Positions 57,053 through 64,000 of a stretch of DNA of 64,000 bases are shown here, piece by piece. The notes beneath the pieces were generated by a model. That model was not told the DNA's origin. It did not search any database and saw only the letters and a list, made by a program, of their open reading frames with translations. The number at the start of each line of letters is the position of its first letter. Position 1 is the first letter of the stretch. This DNA comes from Nocardioides renjunii (GTDB lineage: Bacteria > Actinomycetota > Actinomycetes > Propionibacteriales > Nocardioidaceae). Both the position numbers and the translations under genes were made by a program. Where the stretch lies: positions 1,488,001 through 1,552,000 of the forward strand of contig NZ_CP141058.1 of NCBI RefSeq assembly GCF_034661175.1, written 5' to 3'.

Positions 57053-59191
57053 ATGGACACCAGACCCTCCCTGCCCGGCCGGATCATCGCGATCCTGCAC
57101 TCCTTCCCACGGCGGTCGCTCGCGGCCGTCCTGCTCTTCGTCGCCCTGGCCGGCGTGGTCGGCGGCCCGGTCGCCGGGGCGCTCGACTCCGACGGCGGCT
57201 TCGCGCCCGCCGACTCCGACTCCACGCTCGCCCTCGAGCGGCTCGAGGAGGCCACCGGCGTCCAGCCCACCGCCGGCGTCCTCCTGCTCGTCGACACCCC
57301 GGCCGGCGACGCGAGCGGTGTGGACGAGGCCGTGGCGACCCTCGCCGCCATGGACGGGATGGCCAGCGCCGTCCCGGCCGGCACGGCCGAGGACGGCTCG
57401 ACCGCCCTGGTCGCCGGCACGCTCGACGCCTCGGCGGAGGAGGAGGCCGTGGCCGGCGAGGTCCTCGACGAGTTCGCGGGCGTCGAGGGCGTCACCGTCG
57501 GTGGCCCGGCCGTGTCCGGGTTGCAGATGGGCGAGCAGGTGGAGGCGGACCTCAGCCGGGCCGAGCTGATGGCGCTGCCGATCCTCGTGCTGCTGTCGAT
57601 CCTGGTCTTCGGCGGCCGGGCCGCCCTGCTCCCGCTGATGGTCGGCGTCACCACCGTCCTCGGCACGTTCCTCACGCTCGCCGGGATCAACCAGCTCTAC
57701 GGGCTCAGCGTCTTCGCGCTCAACCTGGTGATCGGCCTCGGACTCGGCCTCGCCATCGACTACACGCTCTTCCTCGTCAGCCGCTACCGCGAGGAGCTCG
57801 CCCTGCAGGGCCCGACGGCGGGCGCCGCGCGCACCACCATGGCCACTGCTGGTCGTACGGTCGTCTACTCCGCGGCCACCGTCGCGGTCGCCCTGGCCAC
57901 GCTCACCCTGTTCCCGCTGGGCTTCCTGCGCTCGATGGGACTGGCCGGCGCAGCCGTCGCGGTCGTCGCGGCAGCCGCGGCGCTCGTCATCGCACCGGCG
58001 GCCTTCGGCCTCTGGGGGTCCAAGCTGGCCCGTCGGCGCCGCGACGGGGCCGCCGCGGAGGGCCGCTGGTACCGCTTCTCCCACGCGGTGATGCGTCGCC
58101 CGGGCGCCATCGCCGCCGCGACGGCCGCGGTCATGGTGGTGCTCGCCGCGCCGGCGGTGCAGGCCGAGTTCACCCCGGTCGACGGCTCGGTGATCCCCGA
58201 GGGGCTCAGCTCGCGCACGGTGGGCGACGCGCTCGTGGAGCAGTACGCCGGTGACGGCGCGACGCCGGTCACCATCGCCGTCAGCAGCACGGACGACGCT
58301 GCGGTGGCCGGGCTGGCCGACGCGGCCTCGGACCTCCCGGGCGTGGTCGCGGACGCTCGCGTGGCCGACCTCGGTGACGACGTCTGGCAGGTCGACCTGG
58401 CCGTCGCCGGGGACCCGGCGGGTGCGGACGCGCAGCAGGTCGTGGACGACGTCCGGCTGCTGGCCGAGGACGCGGGCGTGGACGCGCTCGTGACGGGACC
58501 CGCCGCGGAGTTCACCGACCAGCTGCAGGCCATCGGCGACACCCTGCCGCTCGCGATCGCCGTGCTCGTGGCGCTCACCATGCTGGTGCTGTGGCTGATG
58601 ACCGGCTCGGTGGTGCTGCCGGTCAAGGCGGTGCTGATGAACCTCCTGACGGTCGGGGTCTCGCTCGGGGCGATCGTGTTCGTCTACCAGGCGGGCCGGT
58701 TCACCGACCTCCTCGGCTACACGCCCAACGGCGGGATCGAGCTGAGCAACTTCCTCATCGCCGCCGCCGTCGTGTTCGCGCTCTCCACCGACTACGGGGT
58801 CTTCCTGCTCGGCCGGATCAAGGAGTCGCGTGACGCCGGGCTCAGCGAGCGGGAGGCGATCGCCACGGGGCTGGGCCGTACGGGCGGCATCGTGACCGCC
58901 GCCGCGATCCTGCTCGCCGTGGCCATCGGGGCCTTCAGCACGAGCGAGATCACCTTCATGCAGCAGATCGGCATCGCGACCGCCATCGGCGTCCTGGTCG
59001 ACGCCTTCGTCGTCCGCTCGCTCCTGGTGCCGTCACTGATGGCGATGATGGGCAAGTGGAACTGGTGGTCGCCGATGTGGCTGCGCCGGGTCCACGACCG
59101 CATCAGGCTGAGCGAGGGCGCCCCGGAGCGCGGGGACGACGACGAGGACCGTGGTCGTCCGGTCCCGGCCCCCGAGCTGGCCGGTGTCTGA
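57053..59191 (+). CDS. MMPL-family (RND) exporter
   Basis: 712 residues. Two repeats, each with one N-terminal helix (about 18-42 and 350-375), an extracellular domain, and five helices. VIGLGLGLAIDYTLFLVSRY and VFALSTDYGVFLLGRIKESR hold the charged relay residues of the proton-driven RND fold. A charged tail ends the protein. Substrate unknown; actinobacterial MMPLs often move lipids. Followed 49 bases later by a two-component pair that may control it. Confidence 0.92.
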   Translation: MDTRPSLPGRIIAILHSFPRRSLAAVLLFVALAGVVGGPVAGALDSDGGFAPADSDSTLALERLEEATGVQPTAGVLLLVDTPAGDASGVDEAVATLAAMDGMASAVPAGTAEDGSTALVAGTLDASAEEEAVAGEVLDEFAGVEGVTVGGPAVSGLQMGEQVEADLSRAELMALPILVLLSILVFGGRAALLPLMVGVTTVLGTFLTLAGINQLYGLSVFALNLVIGLGLGLAIDYTLFLVSRYREELALQGPTAGAARTTMATAGRTVVYSAATVAVALATLTLFPLGFLRSMGLAGAAVAVVAAAAALVIAPAAFGLWGSKLARRRRDGAAAEGRWYRFSHAVMRRPGAIAAATAAVMVVLAAPAVQAEFTPVDGSVIPEGLSSRTVGDALVEQYAGDGATPVTIAVSSTDDAAVAGLADAASDLPGVVADARVADLGDDVWQVDLAVAGDPAGADAQQVVDDVRLLAEDAGVDALVTGPAAEFTDQLQAIGDTLPLAIAVLVALTMLVLWLMTGSVVLPVKAVLMNLLTVGVSLGAIVFVYQAGRFTDLLGYTPNGGIELSNFLIAAAVVFALSTDYGVFLLGRIKESRDAGLSEREAIATGLGRTGGIVTAAAILLAVAIGAFSTSEITFMQQIGIATAIGVLVDAFVVRSLLVPSLMAMMGKWNWWSPMWLRRVHDRIRLSEGAPERGDDDEDRGRPVPAPELAGV

Positions 59192-59240
59192 GCGAGTGAC
59201 TCCCCACCGGACCGGGCCGCCCGCCGCTACCGTTGCGCGG

Positions 59241-60434
59241 GTGGCCCGGTTCCGTCTCGAGCGCCCCCGGTGGGGGGACGTCGCGCTCGCGCTCGCCTGC
59301 GTGGTGGTGATGCACGTCGAGATGCCCCTCAACCCGAAGGCCGACCCCAGCCTGCTGGGCAGCGTCGCGGTCGTCGTGGCGTCCCTCCCGGTCCTGCTCC
59401 GCCGCCAGGCGCCCGTGGTGGCGTACGCGCTGTCCTTCGTCGCGATGTACGGCGTCATCGCCACCGTGTCGGTCTACAACACCATGCCGGCCCCGGTCGT
59501 GCTGTGCGCCTACTCGGTCGCCGAGCGCCACGGCCTGCGTGCCGCGTTGGTGACCGGGGCGTGCTCGCTGCCGCTCGTGCTCGCGATCCTGCAGGTCTTC
59601 AGCCCACACGACATCCTGAGCTGGGGCACCGCCCGCAACCTGGCGCTCGTCCCCCTGCCGCTCGCCCTCGGCGTGGCCGCCCATGCCCGGCGCGGCTACA
59701 CCACCATGCTGGTCGAGCGCGCCGAGGCCGCTGAGCACAGTCGCGAGGCCGAGGCGCTTCGCCGCGTCGACGAGGAGCGCCTGCGGATCGCGCGCGACGT
59801 CCACGACGTCGTGGCGCACGCCATGGTGACGATCAACGTACAGGCCGGCGTGGGCGCGCACCTCCTCGACCGCGACCCCGCCCAGGCCTACGACACGCTC
59901 CGCTCGATCAAGCAGGTCAGCGGCGACGCCCTGACCGACCTCCGCGCCATGCTCGGGCTGCTGCGGGAGGACGCCACGGGGGACGCCCCGGCGCCGCCGG
60001 TGCAGCGGCTGGCCGACCTCGGCGACCTGCGCGACAGCCTCGCCGCGGCGGGCGTCGACGTCGCGTTCGACATCGACCCCGGCGCCCGGGCGCTGCCCGC
60101 GGCCGTCGACGCGACCTGCTTCCGGATCGTGCAGGAGGCGCTCACCAACACGCTGCGCCACGCCGGGTCCACCAGTGCACGCGTGCGGGTGTCCCGCGCG
60201 GAGGACCGCGTGGTGGTGGAGGTCCTCGACGACGGCGGCGTCGCGAGCCCTCCGCTCAGCGGCAGCGGGTCCGGGCACGGCCTGCGCGGCATGCGTGAGC
60301 GCGTCACCGCGCTCGGCGGCACGCTGGAGGCCGGACCTCGCCCGGACGGCGGGTGGCGGGTCGCCGCCTGGCTGCCGGTGGGCTCGGAGCCGAGCAGGCC
60401 CGTACGCGACGACGCGGGGGTGCCGGCCCCGTGA
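59241..60434 (+). CDS. NarL-type sensor histidine kinase (HisKA_3)
   Basis: 397 residues. Five or so membrane helices in the first 145 residues (WGDVALALACVVVMHVEMPL...). HisKA_3 dimerisation box RIARDVHDVVAHAM with His188, then ATPase motifs ALTNTLRHAG and GHGLRGMRERVTALGG. Overlaps its response regulator by four bases. GTG at 59241 with TACCGT seven bases upstream. Probably senses a membrane or envelope signal. Confidence 0.93.
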   Translation: MARFRLERPRWGDVALALACVVVMHVEMPLNPKADPSLLGSVAVVVASLPVLLRRQAPVVAYALSFVAMYGVIATVSVYNTMPAPVVLCAYSVAERHGLRAALVTGACSLPLVLAILQVFSPHDILSWGTARNLALVPLPLALGVAAHARRGYTTMLVERAEAAEHSREAEALRRVDEERLRIARDVHDVVAHAMVTINVQAGVGAHLLDRDPAQAYDTLRSIKQVSGDALTDLRAMLGLLREDATGDAPAPPVQRLADLGDLRDSLAAAGVDVAFDIDPGARALPAAVDATCFRIVQEALTNTLRHAGSTSARVRVSRAEDRVVVEVLDDGGVASPPLSGSGSGHGLRGMRERVTALGGTLEAGPRPDGGWRVAAWLPVGSEPSRPVRDDAGVPAP

Positions 60435-61111
60435 CCGCCCCGATCCGGGTGCTGCTCGCCGACGACCAGGCCCTGCTGCGCGCAGGCTTCCGAGCCCTGC
60501 TGGACTCCGACCCCGGCCTCACCGTCGTGGGGGAGGCCGCCGACGGCGCCGAGGCCGTCCGGCTCGCGCTGGAGACGACGCCGGACGTCGTGCTCATGGA
60601 CGTCCAGATGCCCCGCGTCGACGGTCTCGCGGCGACGGCACGGATCACCGCCGCTGCCGCGCTCGCCGCGACCAAGGTGGTGGTGCTGACCACCTTCGAG
60701 CTCGACGAGTACGTCTTCGGCGCCCTCCGTGCGGGCGCGTCCGGCTTCCTCCTCAAGGACATCGAGCCGCAGGCCCTCATCGACGCCGTACGGCTCGTGC
60801 ACGAGGGGCAGGCGCTCCTCGCGCCCCAGGTGACCCGCCGGCTGATCGAGGCCTTCGTCTCGTCGGGGACCCCCGAGCCCGTCACGGCGAGCGTCGTGCG
60901 GGGCCTCGAGCAGCTCACGACCCGCGAGCGCCAGATCCTGGCCCTGGTCGGTGCCGGGATGTCCAACCACGAGATCGCGGCCGACCTGGTGCTGTCGCCG
61001 CTCACCGCCAAGACGCACGTCTCGCGGATCATGACCAAGCTCGGAGCCCGCGACCGGGCGCAGCTGGTGGTCAGTGCCTACGAGGCCGGACTCGTCACCG
61101 TCGGCGGGTAG
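60431..61111 (+). CDS. LuxR/NarL-type response regulator
   Basis: 226 residues. Receiver with Asp11-Asp12 and phosphoacceptor Asp57 (VVLMDVQMPRVDG). C-terminal LuxR helix-turn-helix (LTTRERQILALVGAGMSNHE, then AKTHVSRIMTKLG). GTG overlaps the kinase stop. The pair very probably controls the upstream MMPL exporter or a distant regulon; no binding site can be named. Confidence 0.95.
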   Translation: MTAPIRVLLADDQALLRAGFRALLDSDPGLTVVGEAADGAEAVRLALETTPDVVLMDVQMPRVDGLAATARITAAAALAATKVVVLTTFELDEYVFGALRAGASGFLLKDIEPQALIDAVRLVHEGQALLAPQVTRRLIEAFVSSGTPEPVTASVVRGLEQLTTRERQILALVGAGMSNHEIAADLVLSPLTAKTHVSRIMTKLGARDRAQLVVSAYEAGLVTVGG

Positions 61112-61161
61112 GCAGTTCTGCCGGAAGGCAGGGCGGTACGGCGGGACCGCCCGGTTGCCGT

Positions 61162-61203
61162 GGCGTAACGGTTCCGCACCCGGTGTGAACTGTGCGTTAC
61201 GCC
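61162..61203. promoter_or_regulatory. Inverted repeat GGCGTAACG-N24-CGTTACGCC
   Basis: Exact 9-base arms at 61162-61170 and 61195-61203, between the response regulator and the next gene (start 61241). The arm spacing centre to centre is 33 bases, about three helical turns, as for cooperative dimer sites; it could also be a terminator. Confidence 0.5.
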
Positions 61204-61240
61204 CCGGACGCCCGCGACGTCCCTGCGACAGGGTGGTGGC

Positions 61241-62065
61241 ATGGGCGCACATCTGCAGGACGGTGCGGGCGACCGCACGGAGTTCCTCGTCCGGCCGGAC
61301 GGGACGGTGGTGGGGGACGACGGGTCCGCGGGTGCGCTGGCCGCCGCGCTGCCCTACACCGGCCGGCTCGCGCGGCGGATGGGCGAGCTCGTCGAGGCGG
61401 GTGACCTCAGGGTGATGGAGGCGTCGGGCACCCATCGGCTGACGGTCGGCGTCACCTGGACGCCCGCCGGCGAGGGCACGTTCCGGGCTGCGGTGACGCC
61501 GCTCGTGCCTCGCACGGTCCCGGTCTTCACGGTCGTCGGCGCGGTCGACACCACCGCTGCCGTGGCGCACTGCCTCGACCGGCTGGCCGGTGTCGACGGG
61601 GTGGTGTGGAGCTCCGTGGTCACCGCCGGGTCGCGGGTCATCGCCGCCGTCGGGGACCGGCGCGAGCTGCACCACCTCGCCGAGGTCGGCAACCGCATGC
61701 TCGCGATCCTGCGGTCGCTCGAGGACCAGCACGCGACCGGGTTCATGCGCCTGCGGTTCGAGCAGGGCGCCGTCATCGGTGCCTCGCTCGGGCGGCACGC
61801 GCTGGTCGCCTGCACGTCCGTGACCGACGACGACGAGGTGCTGGCGGTCATCGACGAGATCCGCGCCGTCCTGGCCGGCCACGACCTGTCGGTGGTCGCG
61901 ACGGAGCTCGACCCCGACGCGGTCGAGGCACCGACGACACCGGCCGGCGACGACGCGCACGAGCAGGACCGAGCGCCCGCGCCCGCCCTGGTCGGGGCCC
62001 GCTTCCGCGGTGCCGGCGAGCCGGTCGACAGGCGCCGACGGCGCTCGATCTTCCGGGCGCGCTGA
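61241..62065 (+). CDS. Unknown protein, possible Roadblock/LC7-like fold
   Basis: 274 residues. The middle (VVWSSVVTAGSRVIAAVGDR, then LHHLAEVGNRMLAILRSLED and GAVIGASLGRHALVACTS) resembles the alternating strands and helices of Roadblock/LC7 proteins. In Actinobacteria these accompany small GTPases and sensor kinases, but no GTPase gene is adjacent. The last 50 residues are disordered and end arginine-rich. Identification is tentative. Confidence 0.6.
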   Translation: MGAHLQDGAGDRTEFLVRPDGTVVGDDGSAGALAAALPYTGRLARRMGELVEAGDLRVMEASGTHRLTVGVTWTPAGEGTFRAAVTPLVPRTVPVFTVVGAVDTTAAVAHCLDRLAGVDGVVWSSVVTAGSRVIAAVGDRRELHHLAEVGNRMLAILRSLEDQHATGFMRLRFEQGAVIGASLGRHALVACTSVTDDDEVLAVIDEIRAVLAGHDLSVVATELDPDAVEAPTTPAGDDAHEQDRAPAPALVGARFRGAGEPVDRRRRRSIFRAR

Positions 62066-62146
62066 CACGAACGCCGTCACCCGGGGGAGCGTGACGACGC
62101 TAACCTCACCATGTCGATCGACAATGACGACCACAAGGGGGACGGC

Positions 62147-63031
62147 ATGGAGCGCAGGCAGCTCGAGTTCTTCCTCGCCATCGCCGAGGCCGGCAGCTTC
62201 ACCCGCGCCGCGCAGGTCCTGCACATCGCCCAGCCGTCCCTGTCCCACTCGATGCGCACGCTGGAGGCCGAGCTGGGGTCCCCGCTGTTCGAGCGGCACG
62301 GCCGCGGGGTGCGGCTCACCGCCTCCGGGGAGGCCCTGCTCGGTCCGGCGCGTCGCACGGTGCGCTCGTTCGGGCTGGCCGCCAGCGCGGTGCGGGCCGT
62401 GACGGACGGGGACGTCGGCCGGCTCCGCGTCGTGTCGAGCACGTCGTGGGCGGTCCACCCGCTCGTCGAGCTCATCGGGGAGTTCCGGCGCCTGCGCCCC
62501 CGGGTGCGCTTCGAGGTGACCGACCCGGCTGCGCGGACGGTCGTGCTCGACCAGGTGCGCACCGGGCAGGTCGACTTCGGCCTGGTCGACGGCACCCCTC
62601 CCGCCGGAGCCCTGGCCAGCCTCGAGCTGGCGGAGCAGCAGCTGCTCGCCGTGCTGCCGCAGGGGAGCGGTAAGGGCCTGACGACGACGGTCGAGGAGCT
62701 GCAGCGCCACGGGCTGATCGGGACCCCACGGGGCACCGCCCTGCGTGACCTCCTCGACCAGCACCTCGAGGCGGCCGGGCACGCCACGGAGGTGATGGTG
62801 GAGACCGCCCACGTCGCATCGGTGGTCCCGCTGGTGCTCTCCGGCGCGGGCGCAGCCGTGCTGCCGGAGGGGATGGCGGTCGACGCTGCGACGAAGGGTG
62901 CGCGCGTCGCCCGCCTCGAGCCCGAGACCCGGGCGGCCGTGTCGCTGGTGTGGCGCGCGACCGGGCCCGAAGGCGTGGCGGCCGACTTCCTCGAGCTGGT
63001 CAGGGAGCACCGCGCCGACCGGTCGTCCTGA
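62147..63031 (+). CDS. LysR-family transcriptional regulator
   Basis: 294 residues. N-terminal winged helix MERRQLEFFLAIAEAGSFTR with AAQVLHIAQPSLSHSMRTLE (about 20-39). The C-terminal effector domain is of normal length. ATG at 62147 is preferred: AAGGGGG lies five bases upstream and the protein then has the usual LysR length. An in-frame ATG at 62111 adds 12 residues. It probably controls the substrate-binding gene just downstream through the LysR-type box. Confidence 0.93.
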   Translation: MERRQLEFFLAIAEAGSFTRAAQVLHIAQPSLSHSMRTLEAELGSPLFERHGRGVRLTASGEALLGPARRTVRSFGLAASAVRAVTDGDVGRLRVVSSTSWAVHPLVELIGEFRRLRPRVRFEVTDPAARTVVLDQVRTGQVDFGLVDGTPPAGALASLELAEQQLLAVLPQGSGKGLTTTVEELQRHGLIGTPRGTALRDLLDQHLEAAGHATEVMVETAHVASVVPLVLSGAGAAVLPEGMAVDAATKGARVARLEPETRAAVSLVWRATGPEGVAADFLELVREHRADRSS

Positions 63032-63048
63032 TCGGCTCCTCGCCCTCG

Positions 63049-63069
63049 GCCATAGCCGCTTCCTATGGC
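63049..63069 (+). promoter_or_regulatory. LysR-type box GCCATAG-N7-CTATGGC
   Basis: Exact 7-base arms with the LysR T-N11-A rule satisfied (T63053 to A63065). It lies 18 bases after the lysR stop and 111 bases before the binding-protein start, the usual place for an activator site. Confidence 0.7.
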
Positions 63070-63179
63070 TGTCGCTCACAAGTGGTCTGGGTCGCAGCGC
63101 GCTACCGCTTGGAGCCGCGTGTCAATTAAGTCTATCGTCTCACTCATATATTGATCGAGACTTCCGACCAGGAGCCACC

Positions 63180-64000
63180 ATGAACCACCGCCCCATCCCT
63201 CGCCGCGCCCGGCTCGCGGTCGTCGCGACCCTCGGCCTCAGCGCGGTGCTCGCCGGCTGCGCCTCCGACAGCGAGAGCGACAGCGACGACGGCTTCGCCA
63301 GCGGCTCCTCGGGCGGCGGCACGGACTCGGTGGTCCTGGCCGAGCAGCCGTGGGTCGACCTGCAGGTCGAGAACGAGATCGCCGTGCAGGTCCTGGAGGA
63401 GATCGGCTACGACGCCTCCATCAAGAAGAACCTCTCGGTCGAGAACGCCGCCTCGGCGCTCGGCACGGGTGACATCGACGCCTACCTCGGCAACTGGTGG
63501 CCCTCGCAGGAGCCCACCTTCGGCGACCTGATCGACGGCGGCGACGTCGACGTCGTCTCCACCATGGTCACCGGCACCGAGTACGCCCCCGCCGTCCCGG
63601 GCGACGTGGCCGACGAGCTCGGGATCGCCTCGCTCGCCGACCTCGACCAGCACGCCGACGCGTTCGGCCGCAAGATCTACGGCATCGAGGCCGGCTCGCC
63701 CGGCAACGAGACCATCCAGGCGGCGATCGACGCCGACGCCTACGGCCTCGGCGACTGGGAGCTCGTCGCGAGCGGCACCCCCGCCATGCTGGCGCAGGTC
63801 GAGAAGTCGCAGAAGGACGGAGACCCGATCGTCTTCCTCGCGTGGAGCCCGCACTGGATGACCGTCCAGTACGACACCGTCTTCCTCGAGGACCCGGAGG
63901 AGGTCTGGGGCGGCGCCGGCGAGATCCGCACCGTCACCCGGGCCGGCTTCGCCGACGACAACCCCGAGATCGCCGAGTTCATCGGCAACCTCACCTTCAC
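63180..64000 (+). CDS. Glycine betaine/choline-type ABC substrate-binding lipoprotein (3' cut by window edge)
   Basis: 274 residues visible with no stop to the window end. Lipobox LAGC with Cys27, Ser/Asp-rich linker to 47, then the OpuAC domain: VLAEQPWVDLQVENEIAVQV, YLGNWWPSQEP (aromatic box Trp pair), and IVFLAWSPHWMTVQYDTVFL. It captures a quaternary amine for an ABC importer whose other genes should follow. AGGAG seven bases upstream of the ATG. The preceding 60 bases are unusually AT-rich (CAATTAAGTCTATCG...). Confidence 0.9.
   Translation, partial: MNHRPIPRRARLAVVATLGLSAVLAGCASDSESDSDDGFASGSSGGGTDSVVLAEQPWVDLQVENEIAVQVLEEIGYDASIKKNLSVENAASALGTGDIDAYLGNWWPSQEPTFGDLIDGGDVDVVSTMVTGTEYAPAVPGDVADELGIASLADLDQHADAFGRKIYGIEAGSPGNETIQAAIDADAYGLGDWELVASGTPAMLAQVEKSQKDGDPIVFLAWSPHWMTVQYDTVFLEDPEEVWGGAGEIRTVTRAGFADDNPEIAEFIGNLTF

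Noticed and set aside
59888-63079. Antisense open frame of 1063 codons
   Set aside because: Opposite the histidine kinase, response regulator, 61241 and lysR genes; a low-information shadow.

Overview
The window is a piece of chromosome from a very G+C-rich actinobacterium. Gene content and protein signatures point to Nocardioides or another member of the Nocardioidaceae: DUF3097, DUF5994, DUF3618 and HutD families, GTG starts everywhere, a nested GTCGAGTAG/CGTATCGAGA repeat, and an lepA-hemW-hrcA-dnaJ2-phoH-ybeY-era-recO-uppS-zur-glyS-dus-dgt-dnaG backbone. That backbone order is the one known from Mycobacterium tuberculosis and many other Actinobacteria. About 75 protein genes, one tRNA-Asn and one leader peptide are annotated. 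I see no prophage, insertion sequence, plasmid function or CRISPR array. This is mostly core chromosome with small accessory insertions.

Layout. 1-8120: edge-truncated EamA exporter, lepA, HutD-like gene, a divergent TIGR03086/AraC pair, an AlkZ-like winged-helix protein, an XdhC-type protein and an APH(6)-like kinase. 8160-12710: fadD-type acyl-CoA synthetase with two palindromes in its promoter region, hemW, a dispersed-type repeat, and DUF3097. 12739-19018: a DtxR/IdeR-box-controlled DUF2470 gene, an MBL hydrolase, a CIRCE-controlled hrcA-dnaJ2-rsmE operon, and a GerMN/Gmad2 lipoprotein. 19163-28883: a HIT protein plus a lipoprotein carrying the complete ligand set of a type II copper monooxygenase, phoH-ybeY-CorC-like, a catalytically degenerate cytidine-deaminase fold, tmsA-tmsB (10-methyl branched fatty acids), a SIP-type flavoreductase, and era with an acidic repeat extension.

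28894-41407: accessory-looking single genes and pairs. These include leuA with an attenuator leader peptide, recO, Nudix, MazG-like and HIT proteins, a TetR/hydrolase operon with its operator between -35 and -10, a TetR/GAP-family exporter pair, and two methyltransferases. 41516-54839: uppS, the zinc uptake operon znuA-znuC-znuB-zur behind two Zur boxes, glyS, dusB, a secreted cell-wall-type protein behind a hairpin-rich leader, DUF5994, dgt, a holin-like/DUF3618/YtxH trio, and dnaG. 55407-64000: tRNA-Asn with a strong terminator, a soluble PAS histidine kinase, an MMPL exporter followed by a NarL-type two-component pair, a LysR regulator, and an edge-truncated glycine-betaine-type binding lipoprotein behind a LysR-type box.

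Three themes link the genes. First, metal control is legible from DNA sites: iron through the DtxR/IdeR box, zinc through two Zur boxes, and copper as the expected cofactor of the lipoprotein at 19521. Second, many starts have a TANNNT hexamer only 6-7 bases upstream and no Shine-Dalgarno sequence, which suggests widespread leaderless transcription. Third, most small accessory operons carry a recognisable palindromic operator near their regulator gene.
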